Source of the DNA: Prochlorococcus sp. AG-363-P01
GTDB taxonomy: Bacteria; Cyanobacteriota; Cyanobacteriia; PCC-6307; Cyanobiaceae
Reading direction: 5' to 3'
Assembly (NCBI GenBank): GCA_003278225.1
Contig: QCGC01000007.1
Coordinates: 1-59,286, forward strand
Length of the DNA stretch: 59,286 nucleotides
Part shown: in pieces, positions 17,482-27,534 of the stretch
Layout: every line of letters begins with the position of its first letter
Position numbering within the stretch: position 1 is the first letter of the stretch
Made by a program: the position numbers and the translations under genes
Notes under the pieces: generated by a model
What the model saw: only the letters and a program-made list of their open reading frames with translations
The model's database searches: none
What the model was told of the DNA's origin: nothing

Positions 17482-19011
17482 TCAGTGTTCCTCCTGAACT
17501 GAAGGATCGAGGGAGGACCCTACAACCTCTGCTGATTTTCTTTGATCGCGATCTCGCACAGTTAAGAGAGTATGTAATAAACCATTATCTATTAAATCTC
17601 GATAACGAATTGCAATCGCATCATCAACTCTTTTACAGTCAGCTATCGCACGTTCTCTAGCCCCTGGAACATTACCTGAATAATCAAAGCGAATCACTAC
17701 GGGAATTGGGAGATCATTAGAAACATTCAGTCCTTTAAAAATCTTAACTCCAACGTCTAGGTCTGGAGAGCCTTCCTCGACTGTATCCAAATGGGCAAAA
17801 TAAGTGAGATTCCTTAAATGGACCTCTTTAAAGCCAATCCCTACTCCAATAAAACGTTCGGCATGTCCTGCATCTAAATATTGCCCACCATGTAGTTGTC
17901 GAACGTAATCTATTTGCGAAAAATTATTGACAATAAGTCTAGTAATGAAAGCAATCATACCCTCTTCAGCCCTATCAGGTGACGCCCCCTCAACTATTTC
18001 GGAAATTCTTTTCATTGCTTTTTCTTTTGATAATGATTGAGTCTCTTGATAGATATCTAGAGCTGAAATCCATTTATCAAGGGCAATCTCGCTATTCGAA
18101 GAGGGAACATGGACTCGTATTGCATCAGTATCAGTATCAAGTCCAATCAATAGAAGGTCCACAGATGCCCCACAGCAAAAACTATTTTCAATCGCCTCAC
18201 GAAAATGAAGCAACCTTTTATAACCTTCAGAAGCAGCCATGGCATCATCACTACCGTGTGCCGCACAGCCCTGATGCAAAGGGTCAACAGAACTAAAGTG
18301 ATAAGTAACTATCTTTAAATAGCGAGTTGGTTCTGTAGAAAAATTAGGCTTTCCTTCTCTATATCGACGATGCTCCGTCTTAATCCACCTATTAACAGTT
18401 TGCTCAACATCAAATAATGCTCCTGCATGAGAGCGCCTCCGAACAGCACTAAAAGGTAGACGTAATACATAAGATATAGTGTGAGCTAATCGGCCATCTG
18501 AACAAGGAGTGATATCCAAAAGGTGGAAGCCACATTTCTCAAGGAAAGTTTCGAAATTTTTTGACTCAAAACTCCCTTCTGAGCCTTGTAGAGGATCTAG
18601 ATCAAAAAATTGATCACTAACCTGTTGATGAGATTGAAATACACACCAAGCAAACAATGCTCTCATATCAAGAGGTCTAATCCAGGCCTTCTTTAAAAAG
18701 TGCTCAGGCAAAGGATATCCCAATTCCGAAGAACTTAATTTCTGTGCTCGATCAACAAAATCCCGCTCATGTTGATATTCAGAAATCCTTTTTAATAATG
18801 GAGTAATCCTCTCAAACTTTTCTTTTACACCTCTCTCATAACCATGTAAGTGTTTATTAGCTACTTCATTTGTAAGTGGATGAAGAGAATCAGTATCAAA
18901 ACTTGGTGATTCAGCAGACAACTGAGGTTCTTGTGATGAACTAAAACGCTTTCTTGGGGCTGTAGGGCCCATAAAGCGATTATTAGTTTTGGCCAAATTT
19001 CTATAGGCCAT
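17482..19011 (-). CDS. csoSCA: CsoSCA, carboxysomal carbonic anhydrase
   Basis: 509 aa. The catalytic domain has the epsilon-class beta-type signature: C170-S-D172-G-R174 in ITPCSDGRLAHT gives one zinc cysteine and the Asp/Arg dyad, and H238 with C249 in YHFSSVDPLHQGCAAHGSDD complete the zinc site. It turns bicarbonate into CO2 inside the carboxysome for Rubisco. The N-terminal 45 residues are basic and Ser/Pro-rich; in other species this tail binds Rubisco. The C-terminal third is a degenerate second anhydrase-like domain. The start is 7 bp after the csoS2 stop. Confidence 0.96.
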   Translation of the reverse strand: MAYRNLAKTNNRFMGPTAPRKRFSSSQEPQLSAESPSFDTDSLHPLTNEVANKHLHGYERGVKEKFERITPLLKRISEYQHERDFVDRAQKLSSSELGYPLPEHFLKKAWIRPLDMRALFAWCVFQSHQQVSDQFFDLDPLQGSEGSFESKNFETFLEKCGFHLLDITPCSDGRLAHTISYVLRLPFSAVRRRSHAGALFDVEQTVNRWIKTEHRRYREGKPNFSTEPTRYLKIVTYHFSSVDPLHQGCAAHGSDDAMAASEGYKRLLHFREAIENSFCCGASVDLLLIGLDTDTDAIRVHVPSSNSEIALDKWISALDIYQETQSLSKEKAMKRISEIVEGASPDRAEEGMIAFITRLIVNNFSQIDYVRQLHGGQYLDAGHAERFIGVGIGFKEVHLRNLTYFAHLDTVEEGSPDLDVGVKIFKGLNVSNDLPIPVVIRFDYSGNVPGARERAIADCKRVDDAIAIRYRDLIDNGLLHTLLTVRDRDQRKSAEVVGSSLDPSVQEEH

Positions 19012-19018
19012 TAATTAC

Positions 19019-21379
19019 TTAACCTCTCGCTCCACCAGAGAAAGTGACCAGCTGGCCCTCTCGAGTATTTCCACTAGAACCTGTTATAAGAAAATCTGGT
19101 TCCATAATCTTCTCATTCCTCTTGAACTGAGCAGTAGGCATGGCATTCATGAGGCCTGGACGAGTTGGATTGCGACGACGTGCAGACACTCCTTCTGTAC
19201 CAGTAACAGTTTCACCTCGAGCCCAATCATCACCAGTGATATTTAAACCAGCTGACTGACCTTCTCCTGTAATACGTGAAGTTGGACGCGCAACTTCTTC
19301 GTTATTTAGTTTCTCATCTGAGGGCGCAGGTTTGAACTGTCGTTTCTTATTGTCAAATCGAAACTGCTCGGTACCAGTAACTTTCTCTACAGCCATATCG
19401 AAAGGACCTGTGATTTTGGATCCATTCTCATAACTAGTACCAGTTACACCAGAAAGCTGTTCACGTGCAACATGAGCAGCTCTTGCTGGGGATTGAACAG
19501 TAAATTGAGTCCCAATTCCTAAACTAGAGTTATTGGAGTAATCATCACTACCAACAGGAGCCTTTGAACCACAAGCTTGAACTAAATGGTCTTTACCCAC
19601 ATAAGGGGTTCCTGTCAAAGCTTCACAAGCCCCTTTGGTTGCACCTGTCATAACACCACCTAGACCAGGTTGTTGACCGGTAAGAGAAGCAGCAGGAGTA
19701 CCAACCCTATTAGGTGTCCTTTGTTGGATCTCATCAACTGAAGAAGTGTTACACCAACTTCCAGCTTGTTCTATCCCCGCATATGGAGTACCAGTAACCG
19801 CTTTGCAGGTTCCTGGCTCATCCCCAGTTACAAGATTTGACCGTCCTGTCATTGTACCGCTAACAGCCTGAGCCTTATTAGTTGTACTTAAGCCCACTTT
19901 TGCAGCTTCAGGAGTAGGCTTCCCTCCACAAAAGGCCTGATACTGCTGAGAGCCTATATATTCATCTCCTGTAATACGCTTACATGTTCCAGATTCATTC
20001 CCAGTAACAGATTGAGCACGAGAAACATTAGTACCAGTTACACCTGCACCTCGAAGAGTATTAAAAGAGCCAACTTTTTCAGCTGGTCTACCTTCAGGTA
20101 GTGGGTCAGCGCCCAAATATTGATCTCCTGTAAGACTTCTATTTGATCCAGCCTCATCACCTGTTACGTTTCCAGAGCGTCCAACCATCACTCCACTGAC
20201 CTTACGGCCATCAAGAGTCAGACTCTGGCCTACTTTGCGAGGGGATGATTGAACTTCGCCACAGTACGAAGTGGTTTGATTAGCAGAAATATACTCAGTA
20301 CCAGTCAACCTCTTGCAAGTACCAGGCTCGTCCCCTGTAACTTTCTCAGAACGACCTACTTCGTTTCCTGTGACGCTATTGCCATGAGTTGTGCTGGTAA
20401 CTGCAACTTTTGAAGGTTGGCTAGGAATTGGGGCTGATTGACAAAAAGTATCAAAGACTTCTGAGCCCAAATACTGAGTACCTGTAACCGATCTACAAGT
20501 ACTTGCCTCATTCCCAGTAGTCTTAGTGGATCTATTAGCTTGAGTTCCTGTTACAACCTGGCCAGAAATAGTCTCACTAATACCAACTTTCCAATGAGCA
20601 TCGGCATTAGCAGCTTGCTTAGAGCCATTTTTATTAGGGCCACAAGGACGAGAGGTCCCAGAACGTTTGGACCCAGTTGCACCACTCTTGCTACGAAGCT
20701 CACGAACTCTCTGTGAAAGCTCTCTACTACTCAACTCAGGATCTCCTTGTCGAGCTACTGAAGCTGCGGAAGTTGGTTGTTTACCTGCCGTCTTTCCATG
20801 TTTTGATTGGGCTTCACGACGTGCCAAAACAAGTGATCGACTTGTATTTTGTATTGGCCTTCTTTTTGTGGTTGAACGACGCCCATTACTTTTGGCCATC
20901 AATTCAGTAGTTCTAGAAGAACCAGCCGAAAAACTTGGGGAGAGACTAGGTTCTTGATCCCTCTCTTTACAGTCATCGCAGCAATATTTTGTTATAGGAG
21001 TCGTTGATAAAGATTCTGAAGCAGAGTTCTTAGCAACATCAACCCTCGTCCGATCCTTACTACTATCTGCTGTCTTACCTCGACGGGAAAGGGCTTCTCG
21101 TCGAGCAAGTACTAATTCACGGCTTGGTTGACTAACTCGCTTGATATTTCTATTAGAAGATTTATGGGTATTTGAACTTAACGAGGAGGTTTCAATAGCT
21201 TGTGAAGAGCTTTGTTTTTTAGGCCTCACAAAAGACGTCTCGGTTCTAGTAGCACGAGAATCCTCTGCTGAGCGAACTCTATTTTCAGTCGAACTGTTGA
21301 CAGCAATTGCCTTCTTCCCTCCTTGACTAAGAGCCTTTCGGCGCTCAAGGACTAGTTCGCGACTGGATTGTTTTGCCAT
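19019..21379 (-). CDS. csoS2: CsoS2, intrinsically disordered carboxysome scaffold
   Basis: 786 aa. Four N-terminal basic repeats that bind Rubisco can be picked out: near 5 (SSRELVLERRKALSQGGK), 85 (PSRELVLARREALSRRGK), 179 (TSRSLVLARREAQSKHGK) and 217 (SSRELSQRVRELRSKSG). Then come six middle repeats of the KVG...VTG...TG pattern from about 265 to 590, and a C-terminal region that anchors to the shell (VTGT and ITG motifs, ending SGNTREGQLVTFSGGARG). Most middle repeats carry a Cys pair. Repeat three has lost it. A Cys cluster CCDDC lies at 133-137. Only one full-length product is expected; no frameshift site was established. Confidence 0.96.
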   Translation of the reverse strand: MAKQSSRELVLERRKALSQGGKKAIAVNSSTENRVRSAEDSRATRTETSFVRPKKQSSSQAIETSSLSSNTHKSSNRNIKRVSQPSRELVLARREALSRRGKTADSSKDRTRVDVAKNSASESLSTTPITKYCCDDCKERDQEPSLSPSFSAGSSRTTELMAKSNGRRSTTKRRPIQNTSRSLVLARREAQSKHGKTAGKQPTSAASVARQGDPELSSRELSQRVRELRSKSGATGSKRSGTSRPCGPNKNGSKQAANADAHWKVGISETISGQVVTGTQANRSTKTTGNEASTCRSVTGTQYLGSEVFDTFCQSAPIPSQPSKVAVTSTTHGNSVTGNEVGRSEKVTGDEPGTCKRLTGTEYISANQTTSYCGEVQSSPRKVGQSLTLDGRKVSGVMVGRSGNVTGDEAGSNRSLTGDQYLGADPLPEGRPAEKVGSFNTLRGAGVTGTNVSRAQSVTGNESGTCKRITGDEYIGSQQYQAFCGGKPTPEAAKVGLSTTNKAQAVSGTMTGRSNLVTGDEPGTCKAVTGTPYAGIEQAGSWCNTSSVDEIQQRTPNRVGTPAASLTGQQPGLGGVMTGATKGACEALTGTPYVGKDHLVQACGSKAPVGSDDYSNNSSLGIGTQFTVQSPARAAHVAREQLSGVTGTSYENGSKITGPFDMAVEKVTGTEQFRFDNKKRQFKPAPSDEKLNNEEVARPTSRITGEGQSAGLNITGDDWARGETVTGTEGVSARRRNPTRPGLMNAMPTAQFKRNEKIMEPDFLITGSSGNTREGQLVTFSGGARG

Positions 21380-21439
21380 GTCTACCCGATAAGAACGTCG
21401 TAAATAAAGAAGAGGTAAATCTTCTCTATGGGAAATTAA

Positions 21440-21467
21440 ATAGCCTCGAAAATTTTTTCGAGGCTAT
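21440..21467 (-). promoter_or_regulatory. Stem-loop between cbbS and csoS2
   Basis: ATAGCCTCGAAAA (21440-21452) and TTTTCGAGGCTAT (21455-21467) are exact complements, 16 bp past the cbbS stop and 61 bp before csoS2. On the transcript the stem is followed by UUUAAUUU. It probably works as an attenuator, a partial terminator or an mRNA end-protecting structure that lets cbbL-cbbS mRNA outnumber the downstream genes. Confidence 0.7.
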
Positions 21468-21482
21468 AAATCAAATCGCTAA

Positions 21483-21824
21483 CTAGCGACCTTCGAAGAC
21501 CACAAAGCAAGTACCTTGGCTTTGGGTGTAAGCGTCATAACCAACCATTCGAACATGGTGATCAGGATATGCACGATGGCAAGCCTCTAATTCACTGACA
21601 ACTACATTCAAATCCTTCTCGCCAAAGAAAGGAAGCTTCCAATAAGACCAATAGGTCTGCATGGATCCGCTTGGATGAACGTGTTCAATGACAGGGCTCC
21701 AACCCTGAGCAATGATGTAGGCAATTTGGTCGTAAATTTCGTCCTGGGACATCGGCGGTAAGAAGCCGAAGGTTTCCAGGGTGGCGACTGTTTGATAGTC
21801 ACCAACTGTGCTCTGGAAAGGCAT
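21483..21824 (-). CDS. cbbS: Rubisco small subunit, form IA
   Basis: 113 aa, the standard form I small-subunit length. It starts MPFQSTVGDYQTVATLETFG and contains the FLPPMSQDEIYDQIAYIIAQ helix and the YWSYWKLPFFGE strand, ending FVVFEGR. Eight copies cap the octameric large-subunit core of the hexadecameric enzyme that fixes CO2 in the carboxysome. It follows cbbL after 106 bp, which holds a short stem at 21899-21922, and is followed by the stem-loop at 21440. Confidence 0.97.
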   Translation of the reverse strand: MPFQSTVGDYQTVATLETFGFLPPMSQDEIYDQIAYIIAQGWSPVIEHVHPSGSMQTYWSYWKLPFFGEKDLNVVVSELEACHRAYPDHHVRMVGYDAYTQSQGTCFVVFEGR

Positions 21825-21898
21825 GGTGAACGTTGAATTAAGAATGTTTAAGAGCCGATACGATAAAGCGGCTACTGAAATTAAGAAGATATAGCTAC

Positions 21899-21922
21899 TA
21901 AGAGGAGATAGAACTCCCCTTA
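21899..21922 (-). promoter_or_regulatory. Short stem in the cbbL-cbbS spacer
   Basis: TAAGAGGAG and CTCCCCTTA can pair on the minus-strand transcript with one G-U pair and a 6-nt loop, 8 bp past the cbbL stop. It may stabilise or tune the cbbL-cbbS message. No T run follows, so it is not a classic terminator. Confidence 0.35.
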
Positions 21923-21930
21923 TTAACTAT

Positions 21931-23343
21931 TTATTGTACGTCAAGCTTATCGACTGTGTCGAATTCAAACTTGATCTCCTTCCAAGTCTCAAGTGCAATT
22001 GCCAACTCAGGACTATGCTTCGCTGCTTCCATAAGGATGTCGCGACTTTCCTTCTCAATCTCCCTGCCTGCATTACGTGCTTTAACACAAGCTTCAAGGG
22101 CTACACGGTTAGCGGCGGCACCAGCAGCAGAACCCCATGGGTGACCATGAGTACCACCACCGAACTGCAGACACGAATCATCGCCGAAAATTGCCAACAA
22201 GGCTGGCATATGCCATACGTGAATACCACCAGAGGCAACAGCAAAGACACCAGGCATAGATCCCCAGTCCTGATCAAAGAAGTTACCGCGAGTGCGATCT
22301 TCAGGAACAAAGGATTCTCTCAAGTTGTCAATGTAACCGAGAGTGGTCTGACGGTCTCCTTCTAACTTTCCAACAACTGTTCCAGTATGGAGCTGATCAC
22401 CACCAGATAGGCGTAAGCACTTAGCAAGAACACGGAAGTGAATGCCATGCTTTGGATGACGGTCAATTACAGCATGCATTGCACGGTGAATGTGAAGCAA
22501 CATTCCGTTCTTACGACACCAGTTAGCCAAGCCAGTATTAGCTGTAAAGCCACCAGTAATGTAGTCATGCATGATGATTGGCATGTCAAGTTCTTTGGCG
22601 AACTCGGCACGCTCATACATCTCTTCAGGTGTTGTAGCCGTACAGTTGAGGTAATGACCTTTGACCTCGCCTGTTTCCTGTTGAGCAAGCTTTACAGCTT
22701 CTGCAACGAACTCAAAACGTTCTCTCCAACGTTGGAAAGGCTGAGAGTTGATGTTTTCATCATCCTTGGTTAGATCAAGGCCGCCACGAAGACACTCATA
22801 AACTACTCGGCCATAGTTTTTACCTGAAAGGCCTAGCTTTGGCTTAATTGTGCAACCAAGTAAAGGGCGACCATACTTATTCAATCGGTCACGTTCAACA
22901 ACAATTCCGTTAGGCGGGCCACCACATGTCTTAATGAAAGCCATTGGGAAGCGGATATCTTCCAGACGAAGGTGGCGTAAAGCCTTAAAGCCAAAAACGT
23001 TGCCGACTAAAGAAGTCAGTACGTTAGTAATTGATCCTTCCTCAAACAAATCAAGAGGGTAGGCAATGAAAGCATAAAAAGATTCCTTGTCTCCAGGAAC
23101 ATCTTCAATGCGATAGCAGCGACCTTTGTAAAACTCAAGGTCAGTCAATAGCTCAGACCACACTGTGGACCAAGTTCCTGTAGAAGATTCAGCAGCAACT
23201 GCAGCAGCAACTTCTTCTCTAGGAACGCCTTCTTGCCCAGTGCATTTAAAACAGGCTAAGAGGTCGGTGTCTAGGGGAACGTATTCAGGAGTCCAGTAGG
23301 TATCTCTGTACTCCTTAACCCCGGCGTCATACTTCTTGCTCAT
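21931..23343 (-). CDS. cbbL: Rubisco large subunit, form IA
   Basis: 470 aa. Recognisable blocks are the N-terminal [18 protein letters not shown], the [13 protein letters not shown] loop, the carbamylated-lysine site [27 protein letters not shown], and the loop 6 region [11 protein letters not shown]. Together with CsoS2 these identify the carboxysomal form IA enzyme of alpha-cyanobacteria. It carboxylates ribulose 1,5-bisphosphate. The ribosome site is strong (AAAGGAG, 7 bp before ATG), in line with very high expression. It follows csoS1 and heads the cbbL-cbbS pair. Confidence 0.98.
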
Positions 23344-23415
23344 AAGAAAACTCCTTTAAGTCGGTATTTAAGATTGAGATGGTGCAACTCTCTTTCAAGA
23401 ATCAGCTTTCAAGTC

Positions 23416-23727
23416 TCAGTCTTTTTGACCAAGGAATGCGCCGTTACCAAGAGCAGGCTCAACTTCACGGTGTGGGCGAGCAATGATGTGCGCAGCAACA
23501 AGACCGTCTCCTACACGTTCACATGCATCTGCACCTGCTCGAACGGCAGCGTTAACAGCACCAGTTTCACCACGAACCAATACTGTTACGTAACCACCAC
23601 CGACAAATTCACGACCAATAAGGCGCACTTCAGCTGCCTTGGTCATTGCATCAGCTGCTTCGATTGCTGGTACTAGGCCGCGGGTCTCGATCATGCCGAG
23701 TGCGATGCCCATTGTTTCGTTAGCCAT
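23416..23727 (-). CDS. csoS1: CsoS1, major hexameric shell protein
   Basis: 103 aa, one BMC domain: MANETMGIALGMIETRGLVP, then REFVGGGYVTVLVRGETGAV and ACERVGDGLVAAHIIARPHR, ending GQKD. Hexamers tile the shell facets and their pores pass bicarbonate and sugar phosphates. The frame is open 23 codons upstream, but family members begin at MANETMG, so 23727 is chosen. It is the first gene of the carboxysome operon, 72 bp before cbbL. That spacer contains a direct repeat, CTTTCAAG twice, 6 bp apart (23392 and 23406). Confidence 0.96.
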   Translation of the reverse strand: MANETMGIALGMIETRGLVPAIEAADAMTKAAEVRLIGREFVGGGYVTVLVRGETGAVNAAVRAGADACERVGDGLVAAHIIARPHREVEPALGNGAFLGQKD

Positions 23728-24076
23728 TGCCTGCCTAAAAGTAAATGGATGGAATGTTCGTGAGGAACAATGCTTTGAAGACCTTGCATAAGTCAAGCGA
23801 ATTTGACTAAATACTTGATTACCTTCTTTTGTCAGAGTGATAAGAGGAACTTATCACCCTTGCCAGGACTGTTAAAAACAGCTGTTCTTTTTTTGGTGCG
23901 CAGGTCAACACAATCGTATGCAGTCAGCGGACTTGATGAGTATTTTGTTCATCCGAGACAGGCCCCTAGGCATTGTCGAAGGGTGGAATGTTCAACCAAT
24001 CCTGTCTCAACTCTTTTGACATAGAAGATTATCTAGCCCATCATCTTGCATAATTTGATCTGAATTACAGGGTTTC
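23728..24076. other. Divergent regulatory region, carboxysome operon versus rdgB
   Basis: 349 bp that must carry the promoter and leader of the carboxysome operon (minus) and the rdgB promoter (plus). It holds an 8-bp hairpin (23837-23857), a short palindrome AACAGCTGTT, and a stretch at about 23900-24000 that looks more GC-rich than most spacers here and could fold. An open frame at 23803-24024 has no family match and is not called. No known riboswitch consensus was recognised. Confidence 0.5.
23837..23857 (-). promoter_or_regulatory. Hairpin in the csoS1 upstream region
   Basis: GTGATAAG and CTTATCAC pair around a 5-nt loop, 110 bp before csoS1. It may be part of the operon leader RNA or an operator dyad. 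No T run follows on the minus strand. Confidence 0.4.
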
Positions 24077-24673
24077 ATGTCGACTAGGCCACTATTAACA
24101 ATTGCTAGTGGCAACAGCAAAAAAGTTGCTGAAATAGAAGCAATGCTTGGGCCATTACCGATAAATGTTCAAAGGCAGCCAAGTTCTCTAAATGTTGAGG
24201 AGACTGGCTCAACCTATCTAGAGAATGCTCTCCTTAAGGCCCAAGAAGCAGCAAAAATCACACAAAGCTGGACGATTGCGGATGATTCTGGATTAGAAGT
24301 AGATGCTTTAAAGGGTAAGCCTGGTATCTACTCAGCTCGATTTGCGAAAACCAATAAAGAAAAAATCCAAAAAATACTTGATGCCATCGGAGACAACCCA
24401 TACCGAAGTGCTCGATTCCACAGCGTCATGGTTCTCTGCGACCCAAAAGGAAATCTCATAAAAGAGGCTGAAGGGATATGTTGGGGTGAAATCCTTCACT
24501 CTCCCGCTTACAAAGGTGGTGAGTTTGAATCACTCTTATGGGTACGAGAAGCTCAATGCACTTATGGAGAGTTTAATCACGTACAACTTTTAAAATTAGG
24601 TAGCAGAGGAAAGGCTGCAAGAGCTATTGCACCTTATCTTCGTGATGCATTTCAATTAGATCGATTTAATTAG
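24077..24673 (+). CDS. rdgB: XTP/dITP diphosphatase (RdgB/HAM1)
   Basis: 198 aa. The start LLTIASGNSKKVAEIEAMLG and the nucleotide site TWTIADDSGLEVDALKGKPG-like block (seen as IADDSGLEVDALKGKPGIYS) are family signatures, with the C-terminal RGKAARAIAPYL close to the consensus HRAKA region. It removes deaminated purine nucleotides (ITP, XTP) before they enter DNA or RNA. It sits between csoS1 and csoS1D, converging on csoS1D with 1 bp between stops. Its role there seems unrelated to carboxysomes. Confidence 0.94.
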   Translation: MSTRPLLTIASGNSKKVAEIEAMLGPLPINVQRQPSSLNVEETGSTYLENALLKAQEAAKITQSWTIADDSGLEVDALKGKPGIYSARFAKTNKEKIQKILDAIGDNPYRSARFHSVMVLCDPKGNLIKEAEGICWGEILHSPAYKGGEFESLLWVREAQCTYGEFNHVQLLKLGSRGKAARAIAPYLRDAFQLDRFN

Positions 24674-24674
24674 A

Positions 24675-25445
24675 TTAATTATTTATTTGATCAATCGCCC
24701 TCATTGCAGCAGCAGCAGCCTCCTCTACATCTCCTTCTCTACCTGCAAGAGTTAAGCGCCCGAAAGCTCCGACCCCTTTTACATCTACAACAGTGATATT
24801 TGAACATTTCTCCGCTTCATTTGCCGCTATCAATACATAACCAGCAGGTTCAGTTTCAAGGATAAACATACTCATGCCTGACTCAATCATTGATCCTCGT
24901 CTGTTTTGACGATTGATCAAAACTGCATGATCAGGGGTAATAGCCCTAATAACCTCCGTCCAACTCACATCACACGGTCTTCGTCTATCAACACTACTTC
25001 CTATTGCATCTAACACAACATCTCCAGAATGGAGAACAGTGCTTTGATCACGATGGTAAAGAGCTAATGAACCAAAAGCCCGCTCTACCACCATCTGACC
25101 AAGCCGAACATTACTAGCCTTCAAAGCAATGTCAGTAACTCTGTGAACTGCCATCCCTGGAGAGACTTCCATCCAAAGACAAGCATCACCAGGAATTGGC
25201 AAGAATCCCTGGCTTACCGTACCCATATATGCAGCTAATTGAGGCTGAAGAGAATCAAGGAAAACGTAGGTCCTTAATTCAATTTGTTGTACATGACTTG
25301 CTTGACGAGCTACCCGTGCTGTTTCTGAATCAGTAGTAATGACACAACTTGCTCCAGAAGCCTGAGGGTGAACCTCAGTTCCAGTGACTAACGAACTCCC
25401 ACCGAGTCGCCGTTCACGATTATCCAGACTGGCGAAGACGGTCAT
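24675..25445 (-). CDS. csoS1D: CsoS1D, tandem-BMC shell protein
   Basis: 256 aa: a roughly 50-residue N-terminal extension, then two BMC-like domains (about 55-150 and 155-256). The first contains the gating pair E121-R122 in [12 protein letters not shown], which opens and closes the large central pore of the trimer in the known structure. The second ends [12 protein letters not shown]. CsoS1D forms stacked pseudohexamers that admit larger metabolites such as ribulose bisphosphate. It lies outside the main operon, beyond rdgB, on the same strand as csoS1, and meets the rdgB stop after 1 bp. Confidence 0.94.
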   Translation of the reverse strand: MTVFASLDNRERRLGGSSLVTGTEVHPQASGASCVITTDSETARVARQASHVQQIELRTYVFLDSLQPQLAAYMGTVSQGFLPIPGDACLWMEVSPGMAVHRVTDIALKASNVRLGQMVVERAFGSLALYHRDQSTVLHSGDVVLDAIGSSVDRRRPCDVSWTEVIRAITPDHAVLINRQNRRGSMIESGMSMFILETEPAGYVLIAANEAEKCSNITVVDVKGVGAFGRLTLAGREGDVEEAAAAAMRAIDQINN

Positions 25446-25544
25446 GGTGCGGATATTACCGGACGATTTGACGATTTAGAAAGAAAAAGAACTTGCGAGC
25501 TTAAAAAGAGCCGATAACTTCAAAGCAATATACGTATCAAGAGA

Positions 25545-25916
25545 ATGGCTACTTCCGATAAAAACGTTTCAAAATCCAGCACATTACCTAGCGAACTAAA
25601 AGCAGAGCAGACACTGGGTTTAATAGGTTTAGGTCTAATGCAAAAGATGTCTAATGACGGAATATCAGGGTGGGATTGGTCATCAGAAGGAACTGGAGAA
25701 AAGGCTGATCTTGTTGCACTTCGTCAACGGCTTGAAATGACATCCTTAGCAATAGAAACTGGTGCGCCATTAACAACATCTGAAGTAACCCACCTCCTTG
25801 GCTCCAGGCCAGGTTCCTCAAAAGTAGAACGGGGCGGACTTATTGCAAGACGAATCAGTAGAAATGTATGGAAACTAAATAAGGTTGAAAAAGATCATTC
25901 TCATTGGAGAAACTGA
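25545..25916 (+). CDS. Hypothetical protein beside csoS1D
   Basis: 123 aa with no recognised domain. The N-terminal third is Ser/Lys/Glu-rich. The middle contains TLGLIGLGLMQKMSNDGISG and an acidic WDWSSEGTGEKADL. The end reads PLTTSEVTHLLGSRPGSSKV then RISRNVWKL, which has the look of a small winged-helix or helix-turn-helix unit, but that is only an impression. It is transcribed divergently from csoS1D (99-bp gap) and points toward chlN. The composition supports a real gene. Confidence 0.7.
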   Translation: MATSDKNVSKSSTLPSELKAEQTLGLIGLGLMQKMSNDGISGWDWSSEGTGEKADLVALRQRLEMTSLAIETGAPLTTSEVTHLLGSRPGSSKVERGGLIARRISRNVWKLNKVEKDHSHWRN

Positions 25917-27532
<1,616 letters not shown>

Positions 27533-27534
27533 AA

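Noticed and set aside
19019-21379. Programmed frameshift giving a short CsoS2 form
   Set aside because: Known in some other carboxysome operons, but I could not point to a slippery site with a downstream structure here, so it is not claimed.
23803-24024. 73-codon open frame upstream of rdgB
   Set aside because: It lies in the carboxysome-rdgB control region, has no ribosome site or family resemblance, and its composition is not protein-like.
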